64,000 nt of DNA, from the NCBI GenBank assembly GCA_024345305.1, contig BRON01000014.1, forward strand, positions 186,001 through 250,000, given 5' to 3'. The translations under genes were made by a program, and so were the position numbers. The first letter of the stretch is position 1, and each line of letters starts with the position of its first letter. This DNA comes from Mrakia gelida. Its lineage: Eukaryota > Basidiomycota > Tremellomycetes > Cystofilobasidiales > Mrakiaceae. This document shows, piece by piece, positions 32,572-44,063 of the stretch. Below the pieces are notes generated by a model, which was given only the letters and a program-made list of their open reading frames with translations, had not been told where the DNA came from and ran no database searches.

Positions 32572-33942
32572 TCGAGAGAGGTCGTTTGGTTAGGGAGAGA
32601 GCTGAAACGTGAAGGGTGGTTTGCGTTTTTCGTCGGAGGGACCTGCCTGAGAGCGAGAGAAGAAGAGCTGGGAGAGAGTCGAGCGTAAGATGAAGGTCAG
32701 CGTGGAAAGGGAAGACGAAGAAGAAAGGCAGGAAGGACGGGAAGGGAAGGGAGGGCGGACGAACTCTTGAGGGCGAAGAGGGAGGCGAAGGGTCGAAAGG
32801 TCGAAGGAGGGAAGAGGAGAGCTGATCTGAGATGGAACGAGAACGAGAGAGCTCGTTAGATCTCGACAAAGAGAGTCGAGACGATGGAAGAACGCTATCT
32901 CTCTCACGATAAAGAAGACTGTGAATGTCAGAGTGAAAGGAAGGAAGCAGTGAAAGGGAAGGGAAGGGAGAGGTCAGCGGATGGGACGTCCGTCCGTGGG
33001 CTTCGTTCGTGCGAGGCGAAGGAGAACGAGAGAGAGAGAAAGCTCACCTTGAGCGATTTCTATAGAAAGTTGAAGAGCAAGAAGAGAGAGAAGGTGGACG
33101 TCGGCCTGCGACTAGTCGAAAAAGGGTGGGCGAGAGGAAGGGAGCTGAGAGGGAATGTGTGTTCGTCGAGGGAAGGAAGTGGATGAGCTCGACGAAGGCA
33201 GGGTTCGAGCTTCAGGCGAACAGGGCAGGTCTAGCTCCGTCCTAAAAGGTCTCAGAGAGGGAGGGATTTTCGGCCAGCGAAGAGAGGGGTACAGGGAAGG
33301 GAAGAAAGAAGGGTCGAGCAGCGAGAGAGGGTTGGTGGGAGGGGAGGGGGTCGATGTTTGAAGACAGGAAAGGGAAAGGAGGGAAGGGTGCTGGCCTGCA
33401 CCACCCTCGGACTCTTTTCCGTTCAGGGGCCGTCGAGGGAGAGACTTGAAACAGCAAGGGGACCTGCCAGGGGGAATGAGGGAGAGGTGAGCAGGTTTGA
33501 GTGAGCTGAAACACATGGCTGGAGAGGGTGGTCAGTGTGAGAGGGAGGGAAGAAGGGAAGGAAGAAGGAGGGATGAGCTCGACCTTTCCTCTGTGGCGTC
33601 GGCTTCACAGCTCTGACTCCCATTCGTTCGACGCGGTCTCGAGCTCGTGTCCCACCAAGAAAGATATTCCTCGACTCACAGGATCTCGAAGGTTTTCTCT
33701 GAACTGTTGCAGCGCGCAAGGTCAATGAAAAGAGCCCGAAAATGAGCTGGAACCCAGATCGCCTTCAGCCCTCGACGCGTTTCATCCCGTCCGTCTATCG
33801 TTTCCTCTCTTCTCTGTTCCAATCCACTCTCCTTCAGTGCCGAAGCATCATCTCTTCGCCAGTTCTTGATTCTCCTCTTCAAGAAACGCGTCTTCTTTCC
33901 CCTCCTGACTCCCTCCTCTCGCTCATCAACTCACAAACTCAC
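32572..33942. promoter_or_regulatory. 1.37 kb leader/promoter region of the RFX gene
   Basis: Between the RFX start and the stop of the translin-associated gene, both on the minus strand. Donor-like CTCAC and branch-like GTCAGC pairs (minus-strand GTGAG and GCTGAC) recur near 32690-32700, 32970-33050 and 33480-33575, as expected for a spliced 5' leader. No frame has recognisable homology. Confidence 0.45.
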
Positions 33943-35621
33943 TCATTCAATCCTAGCCCTCTTCCCATTTCCACCCCTCCCGTTCTCCTCCTCCCCTACC
34001 CCTCCTACTCCTCCGCCGCCAGCAGCGTCCATCCCCCTCTTCACCATCTCTCCCAGCAGATCCTCTCGTCCTTTGAACTCTTGTCGACGCAGGGCGACTT
34101 GGTAGGCGGCTGAAGGAAGTGGGCAAGAGCGAGCGGGCGAGCGGGCGGCAGGAAGCGAGCGAGGGAAGGGGAGAGAGAAGTAAGGATGAAGGGAACAGTG
34201 TAAGAGCGAGTGTGTCAGTCGGAAGAGAGACGAGGCGGGAGAGAAGATTGGGTGGAGCGGACGAACCATTCTCGATCTTCTGCAACGACTGCGACGTGAT
34301 CTCCTGCTTCTTGTACAGCCCTGGCACGAGCGAGATCAACGGGTCGAACTCTGCGCAAAAACGACAAACCGAACGCACTTCCAGTCAGCTCGCGTTCGCT
34401 CGGACGCAGGTCGTGTTGCGCGCGACTCACGAGCCTTCATCTCCCTGACGAATTCGACCGTCTTGAGCGCGATATCGTGGTGACCGAGTGCAATGGCGTT
34501 GAGGGTGTAACGCATGAGTTCTCCGGTTAGGTCTGAAAGTCCAAGAATGTAATCCGAGGCGGTGACGGGGAAGAACTGCAGTGGAGGGAGGGGATGCGAC
34601 GACAAGAGGAGGGAGGAGGGGACGCGACGAGAAATGACGGAGGGAAGGAGGAAAGGAGAGGAACGGATGGACGGCGTGAGGTGAGGTGCCGGCAGTGTAG
34701 AAATGTTGGAGAGGTAGCAGGAGAGAAGGGAAGGGAAGAAGAAGGGGGTGAGGAGTGAGCGGGCGAGTTTGAAGACGCGTTCAGAGGAGGAAGGAGAGCG
34801 AACGAACCGGTCTGCCAGTCTCGGGATTCGATAGAGAGCTCTGGATCGTACTCAGAGGGATCAACCCTCCGTCCGTCTCGAGGAAGTACATGAACGAGAT
34901 CCCTTCTATGTATTCTTGAACTCCACCGGTGCTGGACGAAGGGAAACGAAACGACAAACAAGAACGAGGTGAGCTCGAGGTCGGGCTTGTCTCTACTCGT
35001 TGCCCTCTCCCTTCCTCACCTGCCCTTCCTTCTTTCTCGAGCGACTCACATGTTCCCCTCGTACCTCCAAAACTCCCCTTTGTCCTCCTCGCCGAACTCA
35101 GCCCCGACCTTCGCTAGCAACGCCCTGATCTCGAGATCCTTGTCCCTTGCTTCCTTGTATCGATCTGGAGGAGGGGAAGCGGCGAGGGAGAGTCGATGAA
35201 GGGTGAAGATGAGTTTCTTGGAGAGGGCGGTGATGTCTCGGGAGAGCTGAGGAGAGCAAAGGGCAAAGAGGCAAGGGAGTAGGAAGCAGGGAGGGAACCA
35301 GGGAGAGGGGAGGAGGAAAGAGGTGAGCTTCGACGGTTTTTGCTTTGGAGAAGGAGGGTACGAAGGCAGGCCGACCTTGATGATTCGTTCTCGCTTATCG
35401 GTCTGCAGAGATGCCAAGCACATCGGTGAATAAGATAAGAGAGAAAATGGGTCAGCTCGGCGCCGATCTCTGGGAGAGCAGAAGGAGAAATGAAGGGAGG
35501 GAAGGGAGGAAGGAGGAGAGCTCACATGGGCATCGAGTTGAGCTCGGAATCCCGTGAAGGAAGTCAAGATCGATTCTCCTCTTGAAGGCAGGGTTGAAGT
35601 TGAATCGAGGACATCGGTCAT
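33943..35621 (-). CDS. TSNAX: translin-associated factor X (TRAX)
   Basis: Exons from ATG 35621 read ILTSFTGFRAQLDAH, TDKRERIIK, LSRDITALSKKLIFTLHR and FGEEDKGEFWRYEGNM, then QEYIEGISFMYFLETD, SDYILGLSDLTGELMRYTLN, TVEFVREMKA, LVPGLYKKQEITSQSLQKIE and AYQVALRRQEFKGREDLLGE. These follow TRAX/translin in order, including the basic KRERIIK and SRDIT-SKK helices and the DLTGELMR helix. TRAX pairs with translin in the C3PO RNase; the catalytic acidic residues are carried by TRAX. Acidic positions are present in the EFWRYE and DLTGE helices, but I did not align them. All introns keep frame and the length (about 300 residues) is normal. A Gly-rich, basic C-terminal tail (KRARIE) could be a localisation signal. 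Confidence 0.88.
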
Positions 35622-35728
35622 GACGAAAGGTTAAGATCGAAGAATACGTTTTGGGGAGGGAGGAGGCCGTTGGAAGGTCAAGAACGAAACGTCGAGCTCA
35701 ACTTTCATGAAATCCGCCAACATCGACT

Positions 35729-37594
35729 ATGCCCCTCCCTCTCTCGTTCGCTTTACTCCCTACGACTCTCTCGTCTCCTCGACTGACTCCCTTACTCTCG
35801 GTGGAACTCAACGGAGTAACGATCTATAGAACCTTGGATCCTGAGCCGGGAGAGGTGAGCTTGGAACGACCTTCTCCCTCCCTCCTCCTCCCTTTCGTCG
35901 AGCTCACCATCTTCCCTTGCCTTATCTCGTTCTTCTCCAGCCCTTCGTCTCATCGTCGCTTCTGCTCCTCTCCCAGTCTCTACCACCTATCCTGGCCCTC
36001 ACCAAATACGACTGTCGACTTCCTCTAGGATACGGCCAGTCCGATACCATCTCTTTCGAGAGTTCAAGTCGAGCTCACACTTTCGCCCTCCCTTTCCTTC
36101 CAGACACCACCCTCTCCGGTCTCGCTCCCTTCCCAGATATCTGGATCCCTCTAGCGACTGCTCGAACCATCGCCAAAGATCTCGGTGTGTTGGAACCGTT
36201 GGGATGGCTGCTTTCGTGGAAAACGAGGGCGATGTCGAGTTGGTTTGAGGGAGTCGGTGAGGATGGAGGCGGGGTCGTGGCTCACAAGTCAGTCCAGATC
36301 GTCTCTTTCTTCTTGAAATCTGACCTGACTTCTTAATATCTCATCTCAGCTGGAGACTCCCCGAAGATCGAGCAGATCCTTCAGCCTACTCACATCAAAC
36401 ACTCCTCTCGACACCCATCACGTCGAACATTGTTCTTCTTCCTGCTCATCAGACCGTTCGTTCACTCCTCTATATGTCTTCCCCTGTATCCCAGGATAAT
36501 GACCTTTGCCCTCTCTAATGCCCCTCCAGATCCTTACCCTTCTCTCCCCTGCGCAACTCACCTCCCTCCTCTCCCCGCCCACCATCTCCTCCATCCCTCC
36601 CACCCCTCTCTCCCACCTCTGGCCCTCCCTCATCCTCCTCACAACCGAATCCTTCGAAGCCTACCTCTCCTCCCCCGATCCCTCACCTACCATCTTCCCC
36701 TTCTCAAACGTCATCGCGACCCTCGTCCTCCCATTTCTTCACCTCCTCGGCGACGAGTCCGCTTTCCCGTCGGTCGAACGAGACGAGCTCGTGAAACTCC
36801 TGGGAGGGAGGCGAGGACTAGGTGAGGAGGGAAGAAAGGCATGGGTTAAAGGGGTGGAGGTGCTGGGTGGGCTGCTGGTTGGGTTGCTGATGGGAGGGGT
36901 GAGGTGGGAGGCATCGAAGGGCAAGGCGAGGGAGGCGCTCGTTTTGCCTTTGAGGGACGACGAAGACGCCGAGCAGCCGCAGGAGATAGCAGTCGAATCA
37001 ATCGAATCACCACCGCCTTCCTCTCAACCCCTCCGAAACGGATTTAAACCTCCGCGGCGTCGTTCCTCTCCCTCTCGCTCACCTTCACCGAGACCAGTCG
37101 GCTCGACGCGTCGTCTTCCCTCTGAACTACCACCTCCTCCCTCCACGCTCCCTTTACCCTCCTCAACCTTGACCTCAGTCTCAACTCCACCCTCACCCAA
37201 TCAAATCATCTCCTCCCAACTCTCAACCCTCATCGCCCAAATCGACTCCCTCTCGTTGCAGATCGAAGCTCAAGCTCAGCATCCTCCTCCTCCTCGAAGT
37301 CCTCCTCCCTCGTCCATCGCTTCCTCCCTGCCATCCCCACCTCTCTCCCCACCCGCAACGACGTCGAGCCCAAAGTCATGGATACTTATGGCTCTGCTGG
37401 TACTCTCGAACGTAGCGTGGCTGGTGGGAGTGGGTTGGAGAGCCGGAGGAGGAGGGCAGTCGGTCGCGTCGACGTCGAGCGTGGAGGGTAGAACGACAAC
37501 GACGATAACGCCGATGGGTGGTGGAGGAGGGAGTGTGGAGAAGAATCGAGCTTGGGTGTTGGAGTATGTGGAGCATGTTATTGATGAGCTGTGA
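35729..37594 (+). CDS. KilA-N/APSES-fold protein with C-terminal membrane anchor (Bqt4-like)
   Basis: The N-terminal half contains VELNGVTIYRTLDPEPGE, SLLLLSQSLPPILALTKYDC and DIWIPLATARTIAKDLGV followed by LEPLGWLLSW. The WIPL-x-A-R-x-IA-x-x-LGV pattern is the end of the APSES/KilA-N DNA-binding fold. A long Pro/Ser linker follows, then a single span near the C-terminus (WILMALLVLSNVAWLVGVGW) and a short tail. This order, an APSES-like domain plus a C-terminal anchor, is that of S. pombe Bqt4, an inner nuclear membrane protein that holds telomeres; the role here is inferred. Introns near 35858, 36291 and 36457 keep frame. The start is uncertain: ATG 35729 is in frame with the domain, while an earlier ATG at 35708 is one frame off and stops after about 40 codons. 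Confidence 0.65.
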
Positions 37595-38089
37595 GTGATA
37601 TCTGGGAGGGAGAGGAGAGATGGAGGGCACATCGTCGGTTTCGTAGTTTGTTTCCTCGACACTCGGTCTTGCTCGGAGTGAAGTCTTTCGTCCTTCCTAG
37701 CGGGAGAGGACAGTTCACCGAGTATTCGGACAAACAGCCTCGTGCAAAGCATCTACAGTACAGCAGGAAAACGTCTTCCCTCTGCTTCAGCCCTCGTCGT
37801 GAAGTCTCCTCGTCCGGCCTTCGATTCTCTCCCTCTTCCAAGCCCACCCTCGTTCGTCGTACCTTTCCCAAGCCCAAGAGAAGGAAAGAACGTTCGCCGC
37901 CCTGAGTGGTCGAGAACGGTCGGGAAGGAAATTTCACTTTCCTACCGGTCGCCCGCGTGTGATCGACCCTCTCTCCTCGCCCTTCTTGACCGAAACGTCC
38001 CTGCTCCTTCGCTCCTTCTCCTGCAACCATCACAACCCCTTCCCACCCTTTCCTTCCCTTCAAAGGACACTCACAAACAGACCGAAGCT
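37595..38089. promoter_or_regulatory. intergenic region upstream of NRAMP gene
   Basis: About 500 bases between two plus-strand genes. It should contain the promoter and leader of the metal transporter. No TATA-like or GATA-type iron-response cluster is obvious by eye, and no coding frame is supported. Confidence 0.45.
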
Positions 38090-41000
38090 ATGTCTTCCTC
38101 TCTCTCCCCTTCTCTCGCTGCTCTTCCTACAGTTCCTCCTGCCTACGAATCGACTCAAGAAGGAACGACTCCTTCGAGCTCGACGAGGACTCTTCGCGAG
38201 AAGGCTTCTGGACTGCTCAAGAAGACGGGCAAAGGGATCCTTCATCATCTCAAGTTCGTAGGACCAGGGATCGTCGCTAGCGTGGCTTATTTCGATCCTG
38301 GTAAGTCCCATCCTTCGTTTCAGCGAGAAGAGAAGGAAGGGAGAAGGAAGGGAGCGAGGGAGCTGCCAAGGGGAGTGGGAACGAACGGTGACGGGTCTTG
38401 CGTGGGAGAGATCTGCGAAAATCTTCTCTCGTCACATACATATTGAGCCTGCCCTTCTACGAGGATGCTCCTGTAGTAGGAGCGAACGGTTGCATAGGCA
38501 CATACGATCAGGAAAGGAACGAAGGACGAGAAACAAGCTCGAGCTCACCTTTCTTGGCCACCCTTCCTCCCTTTCATTCGCTGACCTCTTGTCCCTCTCT
38601 TCCCTTCCTCTCACAGGTAACTGGTCCGTCGACTTACAAGCCGGATCAGCCTACGGATACAAGCTCCTCTTCGTCGTTCTCATGGCTGGGCTGGGAGCCA
38701 TCCTCCTACAGGTCAGTCGAGTCGAAACTCTTTTCCTCCGACCCAGTCCGGTTTTGGGTTTCGCTTTGCTGATTCGTTGTTTTCTCCTTTCGCGATATGT
38801 ATACAGGTCCAAGCTACGAGACTGGGAATCGTTACTGGACTGGATCTGGCGAGACACACGAGGTTGTTGCTTCATGATCGACCGAGGCACAAGATGTTGA
38901 TCAGGTCAGTTCGAGTCGAGAGCGAGGGAGAGGTCGCGTTCTCCTTCTTTCGCTGACCTTTTTTCCTGTGTCGGTCGTCGTTATGATGCAGGTGGGGAGT
39001 GCTCTACCCGATCTACGTCCTGGTGGAGATCGCTATCATCGCTACGGATCTGGCTGAGCTGCTGGGAAGCGCGATCGCTCTCAACCTGTTCGTCCCCTCC
39101 CGCCCACTCTTCTTCTCCGTCCTCACTTCTGCTCGTACTGACCTTCCCTTCCGCTTTCCTTTCTACTCACACTCCCACTCCTCGTCCCCATCCACTCAAA
39201 TTCCTCCGACCCTTCGACCTCTCCTGACCCAACCTCCTTCTTCCCTCGTCGCGCTGATCTTCCCGGCTTTGCAGCCTCTTCCCCGCCCTTCCTCTCTACG
39301 CCGGAGTTCTCCTCACCTCTCTCGACGTCCTTCTCGTCCTCGCCTTCTTCCAACGAGACGCCAGCGACAACTCTCGAAAGGGAACGCGAACCTTCGAAAT
39401 CATCATCACCGCCCTCGTCTTCGCCGTGTTCATCTGCTTCACCATCCTCGTCGTTCGAATCGAACCTCAGTGGAACCTCGTCTTCGAAGGATACCTCCCT
39501 TCCAAGACCGTCTTCGGACCTGGAGCTCTCTACGTGTCGATTGGTATCATTGGAGGTGAGTCGACGCGTCGACACGAATCGTCCTTCTTCCCTTTGCCTC
39601 CCACTGACCTCTCTTCCCTTTCCCCGCCTTGACTTCGTTATCATCATTTCCAGCCACCGTCATGCCCCACGCCCTCTTCATCGGATCCCGACTCGCAACC
39701 GTCGACCGACTCGACCTCCTCCCTCGAAACCCCACGCCTCCCTCCGACTCCTCTCGCTTCTGGAAACTCCCCTCAAGGAACATCATGGATCTGTTCCCCG
39801 CTTCGTGGCAGAGGATGGGTCACGAGATGGGTCTGAAGGTCCGAGGGCAGAGCGATAGGAAGGGCAAGGGTCGGGATCTCTCGAGGACGGCTTCGGAGTC
39901 GGATGCGTCTTCCATTGGGGACAGGAAGTCGGTGGGTGGTGAGAAGGAGGACGAGGTGTTGGCGGAGAATGTTGAGCTGGATGCGATTGGAGGCAGTGGG
40001 AGGTCGAGTGTTGGGTCTGGGGGGCAGAGGGAGGAGGAGGAGGACATCGAGGAGGAGGAGAGACCCGTCGCTGCGTTCGATAGGCTCAATTTTATTCGAA
40101 AGCACATCACCCACGCGACTGTGAGTTCCCTTCTTCTCTTGTCTTGACTCGTCTGCTCTTTCTTCGCTTTTGCGAGCGTCTCGACTGACTTTCGATCTCT
40201 CTTCTCCTCTCCTCGCGTCCTCGTTCTCGTCCTGCTTCCTCCTCCTTCAGGTTGACATCATCTTCTCCCTCCTTGGATTCGCCGTCACTATCAACTCAGC
40301 TATCCTCGTCGTGCGTGCCCTTTCCTTCTCCCCCCACACCTGCCTCGTCTCTCGCTGACTCAAACCCTCTCCCTCGTCTTCTGCATCAGATCGCCGCCGC
40401 CGCCTTTTACTACCGCAACGGAGTACCCGACGCTGCTACCGCAGATCTCTTCGATGCCCACGAGTTGATCGGCTCCTACATCGGAACTGGTGAGCCCGCT
40501 TCACCCGCCCTCTCCTGTTTCGATGCGTCGTTCGGCTTGCTGACCCTCGACATTTTTGATCTCCATCTTTCAGGCGCCGCCCTCCTCTTCGCCATCGCGC
40601 TTCTCTGCTCAGGACAGAGTGCTTCCATCACCGCTACTCTCGCTGGTCAGGTCGTTTCGGAAGGCTTCATTGACTGGAAGACGAGTCCCTTCGTGTGAAT
40701 TGTCGCTCGTTTTTCGATCTTCGTCGCGTTCCGTCTCGCTTCGCTGACTCGCCACCTACCTCCTCCTTCCTTCCAGCCGTCGAATCCTCACCCGTCTCAT
40801 CAGCATGGTCCCCGCCATCGCCGTTGCTGTTTCGGTTGGACGAGATGGAATCGACACGTTGCTCGTCGCATCTCAAGTTGTGAGTCGTTGGGCTTCTTCC
40901 TCTTATTTCCCTCTCGTCCCCTCCCTCTCCCTCGACGCTGGTCATCGAGTTTCCTCTTCCTCATACTGACGCCCTTCCCTTTGCATCCCGTCCGATTCCT

Positions 41001-41453
41001 CTCCTCCAGGTCCTCTCCATCGTCCTCCCCTTCGTCATCGCTCCTCTCGTCTACCTCACCCACTCAAACGTCATGGTCGTCAACGCTCCCGCCGCTTCCA
41101 TCGAACCCACTCCTCCTCCCGCCTCCGTTGAGGCGCCTCCTCACGTCGAGGCTGAGATCGAGCAGGAATCTCCAGCCGTCGCCGTCGCCTCGGAGGACAA
41201 CCCCCAAGTCGGGGTCGAGGTCGAGGAGGAGGACGAGACGAGGAAGCCTGTCAGCTTCAAGAGCTCGAGGATCGCCATGGGGCTGGGTTGGCTCTTGTTC
41301 TGCACCGTCGTGCTGGCGAATAGTGTGAGTCTTCTTTCGGATCGCTCGCTTCTTTGCTTCCCTCGTCGCGGCTGAGATCTCGAGACGCTGACCCTCTTCT
41401 TTCGACTCGAACAGTACGTGATCGTCACCCTCGCTATGGGAGGCGTCGAATAG
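38090..41453 (+). CDS. NRAMP-family divalent metal transporter
   Basis: From ATG 38090: the metal-binding TM1 motif [13 protein letters not shown] (Asp-Pro-Gly-Asn, split by an intron inside the Gly codon), followed by [16 protein letters not shown]; then [29 protein letters not shown], and the TM6 motif [15 protein letters not shown] with the Met-Pro-His needed for metal binding. Later spans include [20 protein letters not shown] (GQS-x-T motif) and [21 protein letters not shown] long acidic loop rich in Asp, Ser and Glu lies between TM6 and TM7. These are the hallmarks of Smf1/Smf2/Nramp, proton-coupled Mn/Fe importers of plasma membrane or vesicles. All introns keep frame, and the last exon ends with TLAMGGVE. 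Which compartment it serves cannot be told from sequence. Confidence 0.92.
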
Positions 41454-41955
41454 ATGTTCCTCGTTCTCTCTCTCTATGTACTTTTCTTCACACGGACTAC
41501 TCTCTCTCTCTCTCTCGTACTCTCTCGATCTCGTTTTGCCTTTGTCCCACTTTCGACTCGTCGCGTCGACGCATCTCCTTTTACATCTTTCGTTTTTTCC
41601 TAATGTTGTACCCGCTTTCATACTCGCCGCTTACTTGACTCATGCAGCTGCTCTCTTGATAACGTCCGATTCTGGGAAGTGTGAGAAGGTGGGAAGGAAC
41701 TGAAGCAAGCGAGAGCGAACGCGGCGAGACGATTCGACCTTTCCGTCTCGCTCTCTCGCTCTTCTTCCTCACGGGGAGAGTCTCAAGTCTTGGGGAAGTG
41801 AACGTACGTGTATGATTGAGAAATAACGAGACATCAACGAGCCAGGGATCCAAGAAGCAAGCGAGAAACGGAGGAAACAAGAAGTGAGAGAGCGAAAGAG
41901 AAGAAAAGCGAAACGAGCGATACAGTATCTACGGAAGAGATGAAACCCCAAGCTC
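41454..41955. other. convergent 3' region
   Basis: Between the stop codons of the transporter (plus) and the HSF-type gene (minus). It carries a CTCTCTCT tract near 41505 and otherwise unremarkable untranslated sequence. Confidence 0.5.
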
Positions 41956-44006
41956 TTACATCGCTCCAACCCCCCTCGTTGCATTCCTCCTCGTCCCAGT
42001 CCTATGGATCTCCTCGTCTCGTCGTGAGCAGAGAGCTTTCTTGCCGCCGCCTGGAACGCGAGGATGGAGTTGTCTGAGGAGGTCGGGTCGGTCGCGTTGG
42101 AAGTTGGGGTGGGAGAAACCTGAAGAAAAACGGAAGAGGGGGGGGGGGGGGGGAGGGTAAGGCTGAAAAGTCAGCGTTTGAAAGATTGAGAGAGAAAGCC
42201 TGTCAAGTCCGAAGATGGGATGCGAAGCGCAAAAGGGAAAGGGACGGAGCGGGAGAAGAAACGAACCTGATGAGATGACGGTCTTTTGGAAGTGATGTGT
42301 TCCAGTTAACCCGACTTCGTGAGCGTGCGAAGTCCCTGTGGTAGATGTGGTAGTGGCACGAGCGAGGCGAGCATCGAGGGGGAGGGAGGAGGTCGTGGAG
42401 TCGAAGGGTTGGAAACTCTCGACAGCGACGCGTTGGAACGAGTCTGTCGTTGGAGGAATACCAATCGAGAGGTTCGGGTTGAAGAGGAAGGTTGGGCGAA
42501 ACATAAGAGAGGAGGGAGGACGTCAGCGGTGGTCGAGATCAGATCTGTGTGGCCTAGAAGGGGATGAGAGAGGAAAAGAAAAGGAAAGAGAAAGAACGGA
42601 GGACTTGCATAAGTTCAGCTGGCGTACGAAAGATGTGAGCTTTGAGTGTTTGAAGAAACGAGGAAGGACTGTAGGGAGGAAAAAGATGGCCGAGATAAGG
42701 CGAGAAGAGCGAGTTAATTAACGCTAAGGGAGGACAGGCTGATTGAAAAAATGCGGAAACGGAGAGAGGACGACTCACCAACAGCCGCGAACTCGCCCTG
42801 CTTGAGGAGAACGAAGGACTTCCCACTCTTCCCCCAAATGATGAACTCGTTGTATTCGTCGTGGGTGACGATGTGCCAAAGCTGGTGAGAATAGAAGCGA
42901 GAGCGGAGGAGGGAAAGATAACGCCGGTTTCAGCAAAAACCAAACAAGCGACGCAAGAAAGAGAGGGAAAAAAAAACCTTCACTCACCTTCGAAACGAAG
43001 GCTATCTGCTCGCCTAGTGTTTCTTGATTGCCCTGTGGTGATACGCTGGCTTGAATATCGAGAGACGCAGCATCGTCGTCCGTCTCCTCGACTCGACGCG
43101 TCGCGGGAGTCTGCTGCTCGATCTCCATCTCCATTGGAACGCCGTGCGGGATAACCAGCCCCTCGAGACCGAGCGACCCACAAGGTGCCTGGTCGAATCG
43201 TCCTCCTCCTCCTCCGAAAAACGTTGGTGAGAACGGAAGAGAGGTGGTCGAGGAGGAGAGGAGGGGGTCGTCGCTGAAGGTTTGTTGTTCTGGCAGATAG
43301 AGATCGTAGGGGGAGCTGTGTAGTTGATGAAGGTTGATGAAAGGAGATGGTTTGTCGAAGCTTTGGAAGCGACTGGGGACGGGAGGGAGGGAGTTGTTGA
43401 AAGGTGGGTACGAGAGGGAGGAGGAGGAGTCGCTGGTAGCGGAGGAGTCGGCGTAGCCGGGAGAGTTGATTGGGTAAGACGAGGTAAAGAGGGTCGGAGA
43501 GACTTTGGACGACGCTCTCCTATCGGTTGAATTGCTGGAGAGGGAGGAGTGGAGGGAGTAGGAGGAGGGAGGGAAGGATGTGGCCGTCGTCCTCGCCAAT
43601 GGATCGATCCTCCGGACCTGTTCGTCGCTCGAGTTGGTTCTTGAGCATCCCAGCCTTGTACTGCTTCCTCCTTTCGAAGGGCGATGCAGAAGGGAGCGGC
43701 GAGTCTTGGAGGAGGAGGGAGGGGAGTTCGGCTCCTTGGTAAGGCGAGAACGTGGATGAACCGAGTTGCGAGCTGAGGGGAGGAGGAGGGAGGGTGGGAT
43801 CTGGAGGATTCTCGATTGATGTAGAGACCAAAGGGCATGAGCCGAGAAAGTAGGGGCACTGATAGAGGAAGGGATGGTGGAGAAAGAAGGAGGAAAGGCG
43901 GAGGTCAGCATGATCATGAGGGACGAAGCGATCGCGACGAGGGCTGAACGAGAGCGTTCGGTGGAGGAGAGGGGAAATGCCAGCTACGAACTTGGGTGTG
44001 ATCCAT
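41956..44006 (-). CDS. HSF-type DNA-binding transcription factor
   Basis: The DNA-binding domain reads FVSKLWHIVTHDEYNEFIIW and GKSGKSFVLLKQGEFAAV, then LPRFFKHSKLTSFVRQLNLY, SFQRVAVESFQPFDS and, about 60 residues later, GFSHPNFQRDRPDLLRQL. It matches heat-shock-factor domains, with a Ser/Thr-rich insertion placed before the conserved FSHPNFQRDRPDLL strand. Start: ATG 44006 (MDHTQ) is joined by a GTTCGT...CAG intron to a Ser/Pro-rich N-terminal part. The RQLNLY codon is split by a GC-AG intron (donor GCAAGT near 42610, acceptor ACGACAG near 42440). The intron before the last exon contains sixteen consecutive G bases (plus strand). The N-terminal splice (donor GTACAA near 43660) is my choice to keep frame. 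Fungal HSF-like factors include Hsf1, Sfl1 and Skn7; there is no receiver domain, so not Skn7. Target genes unknown. Confidence 0.75.
42138..42153. repeat. sixteen-base G homopolymer in intron
   Basis: An uninterrupted G run inside the last intron of the HSF-type gene. On the coding strand it forms the C-rich pyrimidine tract just before the acceptor. Confidence 0.9.
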
Positions 44007-44063
44007 GTTCGAGGAGGAGATGATAGATGGGTGGTTGGTTAGGTTGATGTGTTTGAGAACTAC

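Noticed and set aside
38090..41453. Siderophore/iron cluster formed by the NRAMP gene and the DUF1749 relic
   Set aside because: They are about 33 kb apart with unrelated genes between, and no siderophore synthase or transporter is present.
43500..43665. Frameshift in the N-terminal part of the HSF-type gene
   Set aside because: A GTACAA donor near 43660 with the pyrimidine-rich CTCTCCAG acceptor near 43536 restores the frame, so an intron explains it without damage.
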